Assembly: GCA_047600765.1 (NCBI GenBank) | Contig: JASGKF010000001.1 | Span: 1,426,001 to 1,490,000 of the forward strand | DNA from: Viridibacterium sp047600765 | GTDB lineage: Bacteria; Pseudomonadota; Gammaproteobacteria; Burkholderiales; Rhodocyclaceae | Length of the DNA stretch: 64,000 nucleotides | Reading direction: 5' to 3' | The notes under the pieces: generated by a model | What the model saw: the letters and a program-made list of their open reading frames with translations, nothing else | Database searches by the model: none | What the model was told of the DNA's origin: nothing | Shown here: positions 44,096 through 52,481 of the stretch, one piece after another | Layout of the letters: every line of letters begins with the position of its first letter | Numbering within the stretch: the first letter of the stretch is position 1 | Translations under genes and position numbers: made by a program

Positions 44096-45832
44096 ATGTC
44101 CGATACACGCTCCCTCCCCATCTCCGCCAAACACCGCGAATTCACCGTCAAGGTGGACGGCACCGAGATGTCCAAGGAACACCAGCTGCTGTCGGTCAGC
44201 ATCAGCCTGGTCGTCAACCGCATCGCCTCGGCACGCCTCGTCTATCTCGACGGCAGTGCGTCGTCGAGTGACTTCCCGCTCGGCAATGGCGACCTGTTGC
44301 TGCCGGGCAAGCGCATCGAGATCCTCGCCGGCGACGGCAACAGTCGCGAGTCGCTGTTCGACGGCCTCATCGTGCAGCACCACATCAAGGTGCGCGAAGC
44401 CAGTGCGCCGCAGCTGGTCATCGAATGCCGCCACAAGGCCATGAAGATGACTGCCGTGCGCAGCAACGCCGGCTACTTCGACCAGAGCGACAACGAGATC
44501 ATCGAAGCCCTGCTCGGCAAGGCCGGCATTACGGGCGAGATCGACAGCACCTCGCTCAAGCACAAGCAGATGCTGCAGTTCAACACCAGCGACTGGGACT
44601 TCCTGCTCGCCCGCGCCTGGGCCAACGGCCTGCTCGTGTGGTCCGACGCCGACAAGCTGGTCGTCAAGAAACCCGCCACCGACGGCGCTTCCGTCTGCAC
44701 CCTGCAGTTCGGCGCCACGCTGCTGGAGTTCGATGCCGAGATCGATGCACGCTCGCAGTTCTCGGCCGTGAAAAGCATCGCCTGGGACCCCGCCCAGCAA
44801 GCCCTGCTCGAAGTCGACGGCGCCACACCCGGCTTCAGCGGCCCCGGCAATCTCAGTGGTGATGACCTCGCTGCCGTTGCCGCTGCCGAAGCGCAGCCGC
44901 TGCGCAACACCGGCCTCGTCGAAGCCGAAGCACAAGCCTGGGCCGACGGCGAATGGCTGCGCACACGCGTTAACAAGGCCTCGGGTCGCGGCAAGTGCGA
45001 AGGCATCGCCACCGTCAAACCCGGCACCGTCGTCACCCTCGCTGGCGTCGGTGCGCGCTTCAACGGCAAGGTCTTCGTCACCGGCGTACGCCACATCTAT
45101 GACCTCGTCGCCGGCTGGAAGACGCACATGCAGTTCGGCGGCCTCGACGCCATGCCGCCCGAAGACATGTCCGCACGGCCTGCTGGTGGTCTCGTCGCAC
45201 GCGTCGCCGGCCTGCAGGTCGGCATCGTCGTCAGCAACGAAGATCCCGATGGCGAAGACCGCGTGCGCGTGCGCCTGCCCATGGTCGACAACGCCGACGA
45301 CGGCATCTGGGCACGCGTCGCCAGCCTCGACGCCGGCAAGGAACGGGGCTTCTTCTTCCGCCCCGAGATCGGTGACGAAGTGGTGGTCGGCTTCTTCGAT
45401 GCCGATCCGCGCCACGGCGTCATCCTCGGCATGCTCCACAGCAGCGCCATGCCGGCGCCTTTCAAGGGCGCGGACGACAACCACCAGAAGGGTTACGTCA
45501 GCCGCGAAAAGATGAAGCTGACTTTCGACGACGAGAAGAAGGTGATCGTCGTCGAGACCCCCGCTGGCAACAGCATCACGATCAGCGATGACGACAAGTC
45601 GATCATCCTGGCCGACCAGCACAGCAACAAGATCACCATGAATGCCGACGGCATCAAGATCGAGAGCAGCAAGGCATTGGAGTTCAAGGCAGGCACCGAC
45701 GCGAAGATGGAGTCCAGCAAGGGCTTCAGCGCCAAGGGCGGCACCGAACTCAAGCTCGAAGGCGGCACACAGGCTGAGCTATCGAGCAGTGCCACGACCA
45801 AGATCAAGGGCGGCATGGTGCAGATCAACTGA
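44096..45832 (+). CDS. VgrG-like spike protein (gp27/gp5 type, Afp8/Pvc8)
   Basis: 578 residues from ATG 44096 (MSDTRSLPISAKHREFTVKV); the open frame upstream is out of phase with the LysM gene and not coding. The first 360 residues are a gp27-like base with KRIEILAGDGNSRESLFDGL and NTSDWDFLLARAWANGLLVW. An OB fold follows (GLQVGIVVSNEDPDGEDRVR, PEIGDEVVVGFFDADPRHGV). The end is a beta-helix spike with short repeats (KVIVVETPAGNSITISDDDK; TKIKGGMVQIN). It forms the trimeric needle at the tip of the tube and would carry the PAAR cone encoded next. No extra effector domain is fused at the end. Confidence 0.95.
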   Translation: MSDTRSLPISAKHREFTVKVDGTEMSKEHQLLSVSISLVVNRIASARLVYLDGSASSSDFPLGNGDLLLPGKRIEILAGDGNSRESLFDGLIVQHHIKVREASAPQLVIECRHKAMKMTAVRSNAGYFDQSDNEIIEALLGKAGITGEIDSTSLKHKQMLQFNTSDWDFLLARAWANGLLVWSDADKLVVKKPATDGASVCTLQFGATLLEFDAEIDARSQFSAVKSIAWDPAQQALLEVDGATPGFSGPGNLSGDDLAAVAAAEAQPLRNTGLVEAEAQAWADGEWLRTRVNKASGRGKCEGIATVKPGTVVTLAGVGARFNGKVFVTGVRHIYDLVAGWKTHMQFGGLDAMPPEDMSARPAGGLVARVAGLQVGIVVSNEDPDGEDRVRVRLPMVDNADDGIWARVASLDAGKERGFFFRPEIGDEVVVGFFDADPRHGVILGMLHSSAMPAPFKGADDNHQKGYVSREKMKLTFDDEKKVIVVETPAGNSITISDDDKSIILADQHSNKITMNADGIKIESSKALEFKAGTDAKMESSKGFSAKGGTELKLEGGTQAELSSSATTKIKGGMVQIN

Positions 45833-45841
45833 CGCACATGG

Positions 45842-45939
45842 GTAGGTTGGATGAGCGAAGCGTAATCCGACGCAAGGAATGGCAGATGCAGCGGATTGCT
45901 AACGGATGTCGGATTACACCTGCGGCTCATCCAACCTAC
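45842..45939. repeat. Dispersed inverted repeat inside the eCIS operon
   Basis: GTAGGTTGGATGAGCGAAGC with CGTAATCCGAC is closed by TCGGATTACACC and GGCTCATCCAACCTAC about 70 bp later. It is the same family as 3806-3888 but better preserved. It sits between the spike and PAAR genes, where eCIS genes are otherwise tightly packed. The hairpin may lower expression of the downstream genes. Confidence 0.8.
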
Positions 45940-45973
45940 GCAACGAATTGAAAGAATTGAAGGAGCACGGATC

Positions 45974-46255
45974 ATGGCATTCGCAGTCTGCGTAGGCGAC
46001 ACCAGCACCCACGGCGGCACCATCGTCGGCCCCGGCTCGCCGACCGTGCAAATCGGTGGCAAGCCCGCTGCGGTGATGGGTGACAACCACGTCTGCTCCA
46101 TCCCGCCCTCGCAAGCCCACCCGCTGGTGAGCAGCCCTTTCCCTTCCGGCAGCGCGACCGTGATGTTCGGCGGCGTACCGGCCTTGCGCAACACCGACAC
46201 CTGCCTGTGCGGCGCGATGGCGGCAGTTGGCCAACCCACCGTGATCATCGGCTGA
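45974..46255 (+). CDS. PAAR-domain tip protein
   Basis: 93 residues from ATG 45974 (MAFAVCVGDTSTHGGTIVGP), preceded by AAGGAG. PAAR features are present: GDTSTHGGTI, GSPTVQIGGKPAAVMGD near the first third, and the later GSATVMFGGVPALRNTD, with His and Cys residues (H44-type, C-L-C) that bind the zinc at the tip. PAAR proteins cap the spike as a sharp cone. No effector domain is fused. It is split from the VgrG-like gene by the dispersed repeat. Confidence 0.92.
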   Translation: MAFAVCVGDTSTHGGTIVGPGSPTVQIGGKPAAVMGDNHVCSIPPSQAHPLVSSPFPSGSATVMFGGVPALRNTDTCLCGAMAAVGQPTVIIG

Positions 46256-46268
46256 GGGGACGAAGAAC

Positions 46269-46706
46269 ATGGCTGATGAGCTTTACCAATCCTTCCTCGG
46301 CAGCGGCTGGAGCTTCCCGCCGCGCTTCGTCGCTGGCGGCGTGGCGATGAGCCACGACGAACAGGACATCCAGGAGAGCCTCAAGATCCTGTTCGGCACC
46401 GTGCCCGGCGAGCGCTTTCTCGAACCCGGCTTCGGCCTCGACATGCAGGCACTGATGTTCGAACCGATGAGCACGACCATGCGCAGCCTGGTGCTCGACC
46501 GTGTGCGCACCGCCGTGCTGATCTACGAGCCGCGCATCAAGCTGCTCAACCTGCAGATCGACAACCCCGACCCCAACGAGGGCACGCTGCGCCTGCTGCT
46601 CGAATACGAAGTGCGCAGCACCAACTCGCGCTTCAATCTCGTCTTCCCGTTCTACCGCACCGACAGCAATGAAGTGCGTGGTTCCGTCGCCGGGGCGTCC
46701 TCATGA
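46269..46706 (+). CDS. Baseplate wedge protein, gp25 family
   Basis: 145 residues. GERFLEPGFGLDMQALMFEP and MRSLVLDRVRTAVLIYEPRI are the gp25/lysozyme-like wedge hallmarks, and the late LEYEVRSTNSRFNLVFPFYR is typical of eCIS members. The protein links baseplate wedge and sheath and starts sheath assembly. Its stop overlaps the start of the next gene by 4 bp, so the two are coupled, as in other contractile systems where gp25 and gp6 (baseplate J) genes are adjacent. Confidence 0.94.
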   Translation: MADELYQSFLGSGWSFPPRFVAGGVAMSHDEQDIQESLKILFGTVPGERFLEPGFGLDMQALMFEPMSTTMRSLVLDRVRTAVLIYEPRIKLLNLQIDNPDPNEGTLRLLLEYEVRSTNSRFNLVFPFYRTDSNEVRGSVAGASS

Positions 46707-49700
46707 GCGCGGAAACCATTGTGCAAAACATGATCTCGCAGCTGGGGCAGTCGCAGGCCGACCGCTCGCCGCCCGAGCTCGACCCGGCCTTTTTCCAGGT
46801 CGACCCGCGCAGCCCCGCCGACCTGCTCGCCGAAGCGCGCGAGCAAGCCGCGCTGATGCGCTTCTACGACAACGATCCAGCCAAATCGAGCGGTAACTGG
46901 AGCAGCTTCATTCCCACGCCCGCAGCAGGCAGCAGCGACGAAACCCTGTTGGCTCACGAAGAAGGCAGCGTGCCGCCACACCTCGGTCTGCTGGCCAGCT
47001 TCTTCGAGCTGTATCGCAAGCCGCAGGCGTTGCTCAACAACTTCACCGCGCGCCACATGGACTTCCAGTTCAAGCGCGTGCTGCGCTTCGTGCCGCGCGC
47101 TGCGCAGGCCGATCACGCGCACCTCGTCGTCGAACTGAAGAAGAACGTTGCGCCACTCGCCGTCACCGCGGATCAAAGTTTCTCCGGCGGCAAGGATGCC
47201 AGCGGTGTCGAGCTGGTCTACCAGCCCGTGCGCGACGTGGTCATCAACCCCGGCAAGGTCGCCGCCCTGCACAGCGTGCATCGCGACGACAAAGGCCTCT
47301 ACTTCGCACCCGTCGCCAACTCGTCCGACGGTCTGGGCGGTGTACTCGATGCCGCGCAACCCAAGTGGGCCGGCTTCGGCCACAGCGCACTGCCGAGCGC
47401 ACCGGTCGGCTTCGCCATCGCATCGCCCGTGCTGCGCATGCAGGAAGGCACGCGCAGCGTCAGCATCGAACTCACGCTGGGTGGCCTCGACAATGCCAAG
47501 CACACCGCAGCCGCCTTCGCCGCATCACTGCAGGCTCACATCACCGGCCCCAAAGGCTGGCTCGGCCCCTTCGCGATCACCGCCACGCCGCAGGGCCAGA
47601 AGCTCACGCTCAACTTCAGCCTGACGCCTGCCGACCCGGCCGTCGTTCGACTACCAGCAAGCCCTGCATGCCATGGCTTTCGCTGCGCAATCGCCGGTCA
47701 TGCAGCTGCTGCTGGTGCCCGGCAGCATGCTCACCTACGGCGACCTCGAAAACCTGTCGCTGAGCGTGGCCAGCGTGCGCGTCGATGTGCAGGGCGTGCA
47801 GGGCCTCGTGCTCGAAAACGATCTCGGCAGCCTCAACCCCAAGAAGGCCTTCCAGCCCTTCGGCCCGCAGCCGGTGATCGGCAGCCGCTTCATGATCGGC
47901 AGCGAAGAAGCGCTGGGCAAGCACCTCACCGATCTGAAGGTGAGCCTCAACTGGCAGGGCCTGCCCGGCAGCCTGGTGCTCTACTACAACCACTATTCGA
48001 ACAAGAACAAGCTCAGCAACGGCGTCACCGGCCGCCTCGTGTACCAGGACCGCAGCGGCCAGACCAGCTCGACGACGCAGAACATCCTGCTGCTCGATGC
48101 CGAGGGCAAGGCGCAGCTGACGCCCAGCGCACCGCCCGTCGAAGCCGAGCACGCCAGCAAACACCAGCTGCATGACCGTCGCCTCTTCGGCCTGCTCGCC
48201 GCAGGCAGCGGCATTGCGCGCCTGCTGGGCCATCGCCGTCGCCTGCGCCTGCCCATGCTCAACCGCCCCATCGTGAACCCACCCAGCCCGCGCAGCGGTT
48301 TCATCACCGTGGCGCTCGAAGAAGACTTCCTGCACGCCGACTACCGCAAGGAATCCATCGAGCACGCGCTGGGTGACAAGAAGGTGCTCAACGAACCGTA
48401 CACGCCGACCGTGCAGGGCATCAGCCTCAGTTACAGCGCCGTGTCGGATGCCGTTGACATGAGCCTGACGGGGGATGCTGGCGAGACCAGCCTGACCAAC
48501 CCCGACGTGCAGTTCTTCCATGTCGGCTGTTTCGGCCAGGCGCGCGAGCACGCCTTCCTGCGCGAACAGCTCGACTACGTCGGCAACAAGACGGTCTTTC
48601 TGATGCCGCAATACCCCGACGAGGGTGAGCTACTGATCGGCATCAGCGGGGTCGCGGCGGGCGATTCGCTGAGCCTGCTGCTGCAGGTCGCCGAAGGCAG
48701 CGCCGACCCCGAGCTCAGCGCGCAAACCATCCAGTGGTCGGTGCTGTGCGACAACTACTGGCGCAGCTTCACGCCGCAGGAACTGGTGCTCGACACCACC
48801 AACCACCTGCTCGCCAGCGGCATCGTCGCCATGAGCCTGCCGCGCGAGACGAGCACCGACCACACCTGGCTGCCCGCCGGCATGGTGTGGCTGCGCGCAG
48901 CGATCCATGCCGGCAGTGCAGCGGCCTGCCAGCTCATCGAGGTGGCCAACAACGCCGTCGAAGTGAAGTTCGCCGATCAGGGCAACGACGCGAACCACCT
49001 TGCGAGCAGCCTGCCCGCCGGTAGCATCGCCAAGCTCAAGGCGCCGCAGGCCGGCATCAAGAAAGTGCAGCAGCCCTACGCCGCCTTCGGTGGTCGCCCG
49101 CTGGAGAGTGATGACGCGCTCACGCGCCGTGCCGCCGAGCGTCTGCGTCACCGCAACCGCTGCATCACGCCCTGGGACTACGAGCGCCTGTTGCTCGAAG
49201 CCTTCCCCTCGGTGCACAAGGTCAAATGCATTCCGCACGCCAGCGACAAGTCCTGGCTCGCACCGGGCAATGTGCTGATCGTCGCCATCCCCGACCTCCG
49301 CAACCAGAACGCTGTCGATCCACTCGCGCCCAAGGTCGACCTCGACACACTGACGCGCATGCGCGACTTCGCGCAGCAGCATGCCGGTATGCAGGTCGCC
49401 ATCAAGGTCAAGAACCCGCGCTACCAACGCGTGCGCCTCGACTTCAAGGTGCAGTTCAACGCCGGCCTGCCCTTCAACTTCTATCGCAACGAGCTGGAAC
49501 AAGCGTTGCTGCGCGTGCTGTCGCCCTGGGCCTTCGATGCAGAGAACGGTGCGCGCCAGATCGAGTTCGGCGGCCGTCTGTATCGCTCGGTACTGCTCGA
49601 CTACGTCGAAGAACTGCCCTACGTTGACTTCGTCACCGACTTCCGCATGGGCGTCGTCAGCGAAGGTGACACGGCCTTCACCGACCAGTCCGAGCTCGCT

Positions 49701-49778
49701 GCCGATGCGCCGGACACCATCTTCGTCTCCGACACGCAACACAGCATTGGCGAAGTACCCGCCTTGCCCAACGCTTGA
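46703..49778 (+). CDS. Large baseplate J-like protein (Afp11/Pvc11 type); needs a +1 frame change near 47645
   Basis: ATG 46703 opens a frame that is clearly real for about 314 codons (MSAETIVQNMISQLGQSQAD to LTLNFSLTPADPAV), then turns into Arg/Ala-rich nonsense and stops at 48175. Good coding continues one base later, from DYQQALHAMAFAAQSPVMQL to PALPNA at 49778. A +1 change at GTC-GTT-CGA-C (47642-47651) makes one chain of about 1024 residues. The last part (RHRNRCITPWDYERLLLEAF, DLRNQNAVDPLAPKVDL) is the baseplate J/gp6-like region that forms the wedge ring. The size fits Afp11-type proteins. Both halves are well kept, with the change in the same sequence as in the sheath gene. Confidence 0.85.
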
Positions 49779-49786
49779 GGCCCACG

Positions 49787-52465
49787 ATGCTGCTCACGCC
49801 CACCCTCTCACGCCAGCCGGAAACCGAGGTCGCACTCGACCAGGCGCAACTGCATGCGCTGGGCCTCGACCACGTGCGTCGCCTGTCGCGCCGGTTATGG
49901 ACCGACCACAACCTGCACGACCCCGGCATCACTACGCTGGAGCTGCTGTGCTACGCGCTCACCGAGCTGGCCTACCGCTCGCGCTTCTCCGTCGAAGACC
50001 TGCTCGCCGCGCCCGGTGACAACGCCGCCAACATGGCTGCGCAGTTCTTCACACCGCGCCAGATCCTGCCCAACCGCGCGCTGACCACGCACGACTACCG
50101 CAAGCTCATGATCGACGTGGACGGCGTCAAGAACGCCTGGCTGTATCCGATCAGCAGGAAGTTCTACGCCGACACGCTCAAGGGCGAGTTGCTGCACAGC
50201 GACCCGCACAAGCCGGGCATCCGCGAAGTCGAGGTCAAGGGCCACTACGGCGTGCGCATCGAGTTCATGGACGAGGTGAGCACCAAGCCGCAGAAGGAAG
50301 AGAAGTTCGCCGAGCTGAACACCCTGCTGCAGGCCAACCGCAATCTCTGCGAAGACTTCGTCAAGTTCGAGGAAGTCGAGCAACAGCACTACAGCCTGTG
50401 CGCCGAACTGGAACTGACACCCGACGCCGACCAGGTCGAGATCGCCGCGCAGATCCGTTTCCAGGTGTCGCGCTACATGGCGCCGCCGGTGTGGGCACGC
50501 AGCCTCAGCCAGATGCTCGCGCGCACGCACGACGACGGCACGCCCTACTGCGTCGCCGACATCTTCGACGGCCCTGCGCTGCAGCACGGCTTCATCGACG
50601 ATGCCGAGCTCGAACATGCCGAGCTGCGTACCGAAGTGCGCCTGTCCGACATCATCAGCATCATCATGGATGTGCCCGGTGTGCGCGCCGTGCGCGACAT
50701 CATCGTGAACCCCGTCGTGTGGAACAAGACCACCAAGGAATGGGACTCGATCGAAGCCACCGACAAATGGCGCCTGCAGGTCCCGACGGGCAAGCAGGCC
50801 GTACTGTCCGACGAGATCAACCGCCTCGTCTTCTACAAGCGCAACGTGCCTGTGCCCGCCGATCCCGCGCAGGTCACGACACGCATCGCCGCGCTGGAAG
50901 ACGCCGAACAGGCCGCCATCGAAGACCTGCCGATCGAGGACCTGCCCATCCCGCTCGGCCGCCTGCGCGACACGGCGAGCTACCACTCCTTCCAGCATCA
51001 CTTCCCCGAGGTGTACGGCATCTCGGCCATCGGCCTGTCACCCACGGCCGATGCCAGCCGCCGCGCGCAGGCACTGCAGCTCAAGGGCTACCTGTTGTTC
51101 TTCGATCAGGTGATGGCCAACTACTTCGCCCAGCTGTCAAAGCTCGGCAACCTGTTCCGCATGGACTTCGCCACGCGCTACAGCGCCGCTGCGAACGATC
51201 TGGAACGCGATGCCGTTGCCCGCACGCGCTTCGCACAACGCGTCGAGAGCTTCCCCGACTTCGCCAAGGTGTATGGCCTGAGCACCGACAAACAGGCGCT
51301 TGCCGAGCTGCTCGAAACCGCCGGTGAAAGCATCGCGCGCCGCAACCAGATTCTCGATCACCTGCTGGCGCGCTTCGCCGAAGACTTCCACCACTACGCC
51401 AGCATCATGCGCTCGGCCTTCGGCGCCAGCAGCACGAGCATGGCGCTGGCCAAGAGCCGCTTCCTGACGGACATGCCCGAGCTGGGCGCAGCACGCAGCA
51501 TGGGCTGGAACAAGTCGCTGCAGCAGGACAGCGACCTGTGGAACAGCCTTAATGTCTCGGGCCTCGAGAAGCGTCTCGCACGCCTGCTCGACATCACAAA
51601 CTTCTCGCGCCGCAATCTCGCCACCGTGTCCTACGACGCCTACACCGAGGTTGACAAGGTGCCGGACAAGGCCGACGAGTACCGCTTCCGCATCAAGCAC
51701 CCGGTCAGCAACAAGATCCTGCTCTCCAGCAGCAAGCACTACACCACGCCCGAAGCGGCCAAGGCCGAGATGCAGCAGGCCATCGCACTCGCGCAGACCC
51801 TCGATGGCTTCGAACGCAAGCTGACCGTGGACGGCAAGCACTACTTCAACATCGTCGATGAGAGCAGCGAAGTCATCGCACGCCGCATCGAGTACTTCGC
51901 CACCAGCGAACTGATGGAGGCTGCCATCACCGCGCTGATGAACCACCTGCGCGACTACTACAGCGTCGAGGGCATGTACCTCATCGAGAACCTGCAGCTG
52001 CTGCCCGCCGAAGCCAAGGCGCCCTGGGTCGAGCCCTTCATGCCGATCTGCGTCGATCCCGATTGCGCGGACTGCAGCGACGACGATCCGTACTCGTACC
52101 GCATCCACATCGTGCTGCCGGCCTTCACCGGCCGCTTCCAGAGCATGGCCTTCCGCAACTTCGTCGAAGAGACGATCCGTCAGGAAACGCCCGCCCACAT
52201 CCTGCCCAAGATCTGCTGGGTCAATGAGGACGACATGGCCGCACTCGAAAGCGCCTATCGCGAATGGATACGCGTGCCTGCGGGCCTGGCTGGCAAGCCC
52301 GGCGATGCCGACCGCGCCGCGAAGATGCAGAAGCTGATCGACATCCTCTACAAGATCAAGAGCGTTTACCCCACGCGCAAGCTGTACGACTGCAGCTGCG
52401 ATGAAACCAAACCTCCCTTCATTCTCGGCCGCACCGCGCTGGGCAGTGAAGACCTGAAAGCCTGA
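49787..52465 (+). CDS. Large baseplate protein (Afp12/Pvc12 type)
   Basis: 892 residues from ATG 49787 (MLLTPTLSRQPETEV). A stretch near the start, RRLWTDHNLHDPGITTLELL, with CYALTELAYRS after it, is the common mark of these baseplate proteins (H-D-P-G-I-T). IDVDGVKNAWLYP and QLKGYLLFFDQVMANYFAQL are further family parts. Near the end CVDPDCADCSDDDPYSYRIH and IVLPAFTGRF precede a C-rich stretch (YDCSCDE). In Afp and PVC particles the counterpart joins the wedge ring to the outer baseplate and fibres. It follows the baseplate J gene after 8 bp. Confidence 0.88.
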   Translation: MLLTPTLSRQPETEVALDQAQLHALGLDHVRRLSRRLWTDHNLHDPGITTLELLCYALTELAYRSRFSVEDLLAAPGDNAANMAAQFFTPRQILPNRALTTHDYRKLMIDVDGVKNAWLYPISRKFYADTLKGELLHSDPHKPGIREVEVKGHYGVRIEFMDEVSTKPQKEEKFAELNTLLQANRNLCEDFVKFEEVEQQHYSLCAELELTPDADQVEIAAQIRFQVSRYMAPPVWARSLSQMLARTHDDGTPYCVADIFDGPALQHGFIDDAELEHAELRTEVRLSDIISIIMDVPGVRAVRDIIVNPVVWNKTTKEWDSIEATDKWRLQVPTGKQAVLSDEINRLVFYKRNVPVPADPAQVTTRIAALEDAEQAAIEDLPIEDLPIPLGRLRDTASYHSFQHHFPEVYGISAIGLSPTADASRRAQALQLKGYLLFFDQVMANYFAQLSKLGNLFRMDFATRYSAAANDLERDAVARTRFAQRVESFPDFAKVYGLSTDKQALAELLETAGESIARRNQILDHLLARFAEDFHHYASIMRSAFGASSTSMALAKSRFLTDMPELGAARSMGWNKSLQQDSDLWNSLNVSGLEKRLARLLDITNFSRRNLATVSYDAYTEVDKVPDKADEYRFRIKHPVSNKILLSSSKHYTTPEAAKAEMQQAIALAQTLDGFERKLTVDGKHYFNIVDESSEVIARRIEYFATSELMEAAITALMNHLRDYYSVEGMYLIENLQLLPAEAKAPWVEPFMPICVDPDCADCSDDDPYSYRIHIVLPAFTGRFQSMAFRNFVEETIRQETPAHILPKICWVNEDDMAALESAYREWIRVPAGLAGKPGDADRAAKMQKLIDILYKIKSVYPTRKLYDCSCDETKPPFILGRTALGSEDLKA

Positions 52466-52481
52466 ACCGGGAGCAAGCAAA

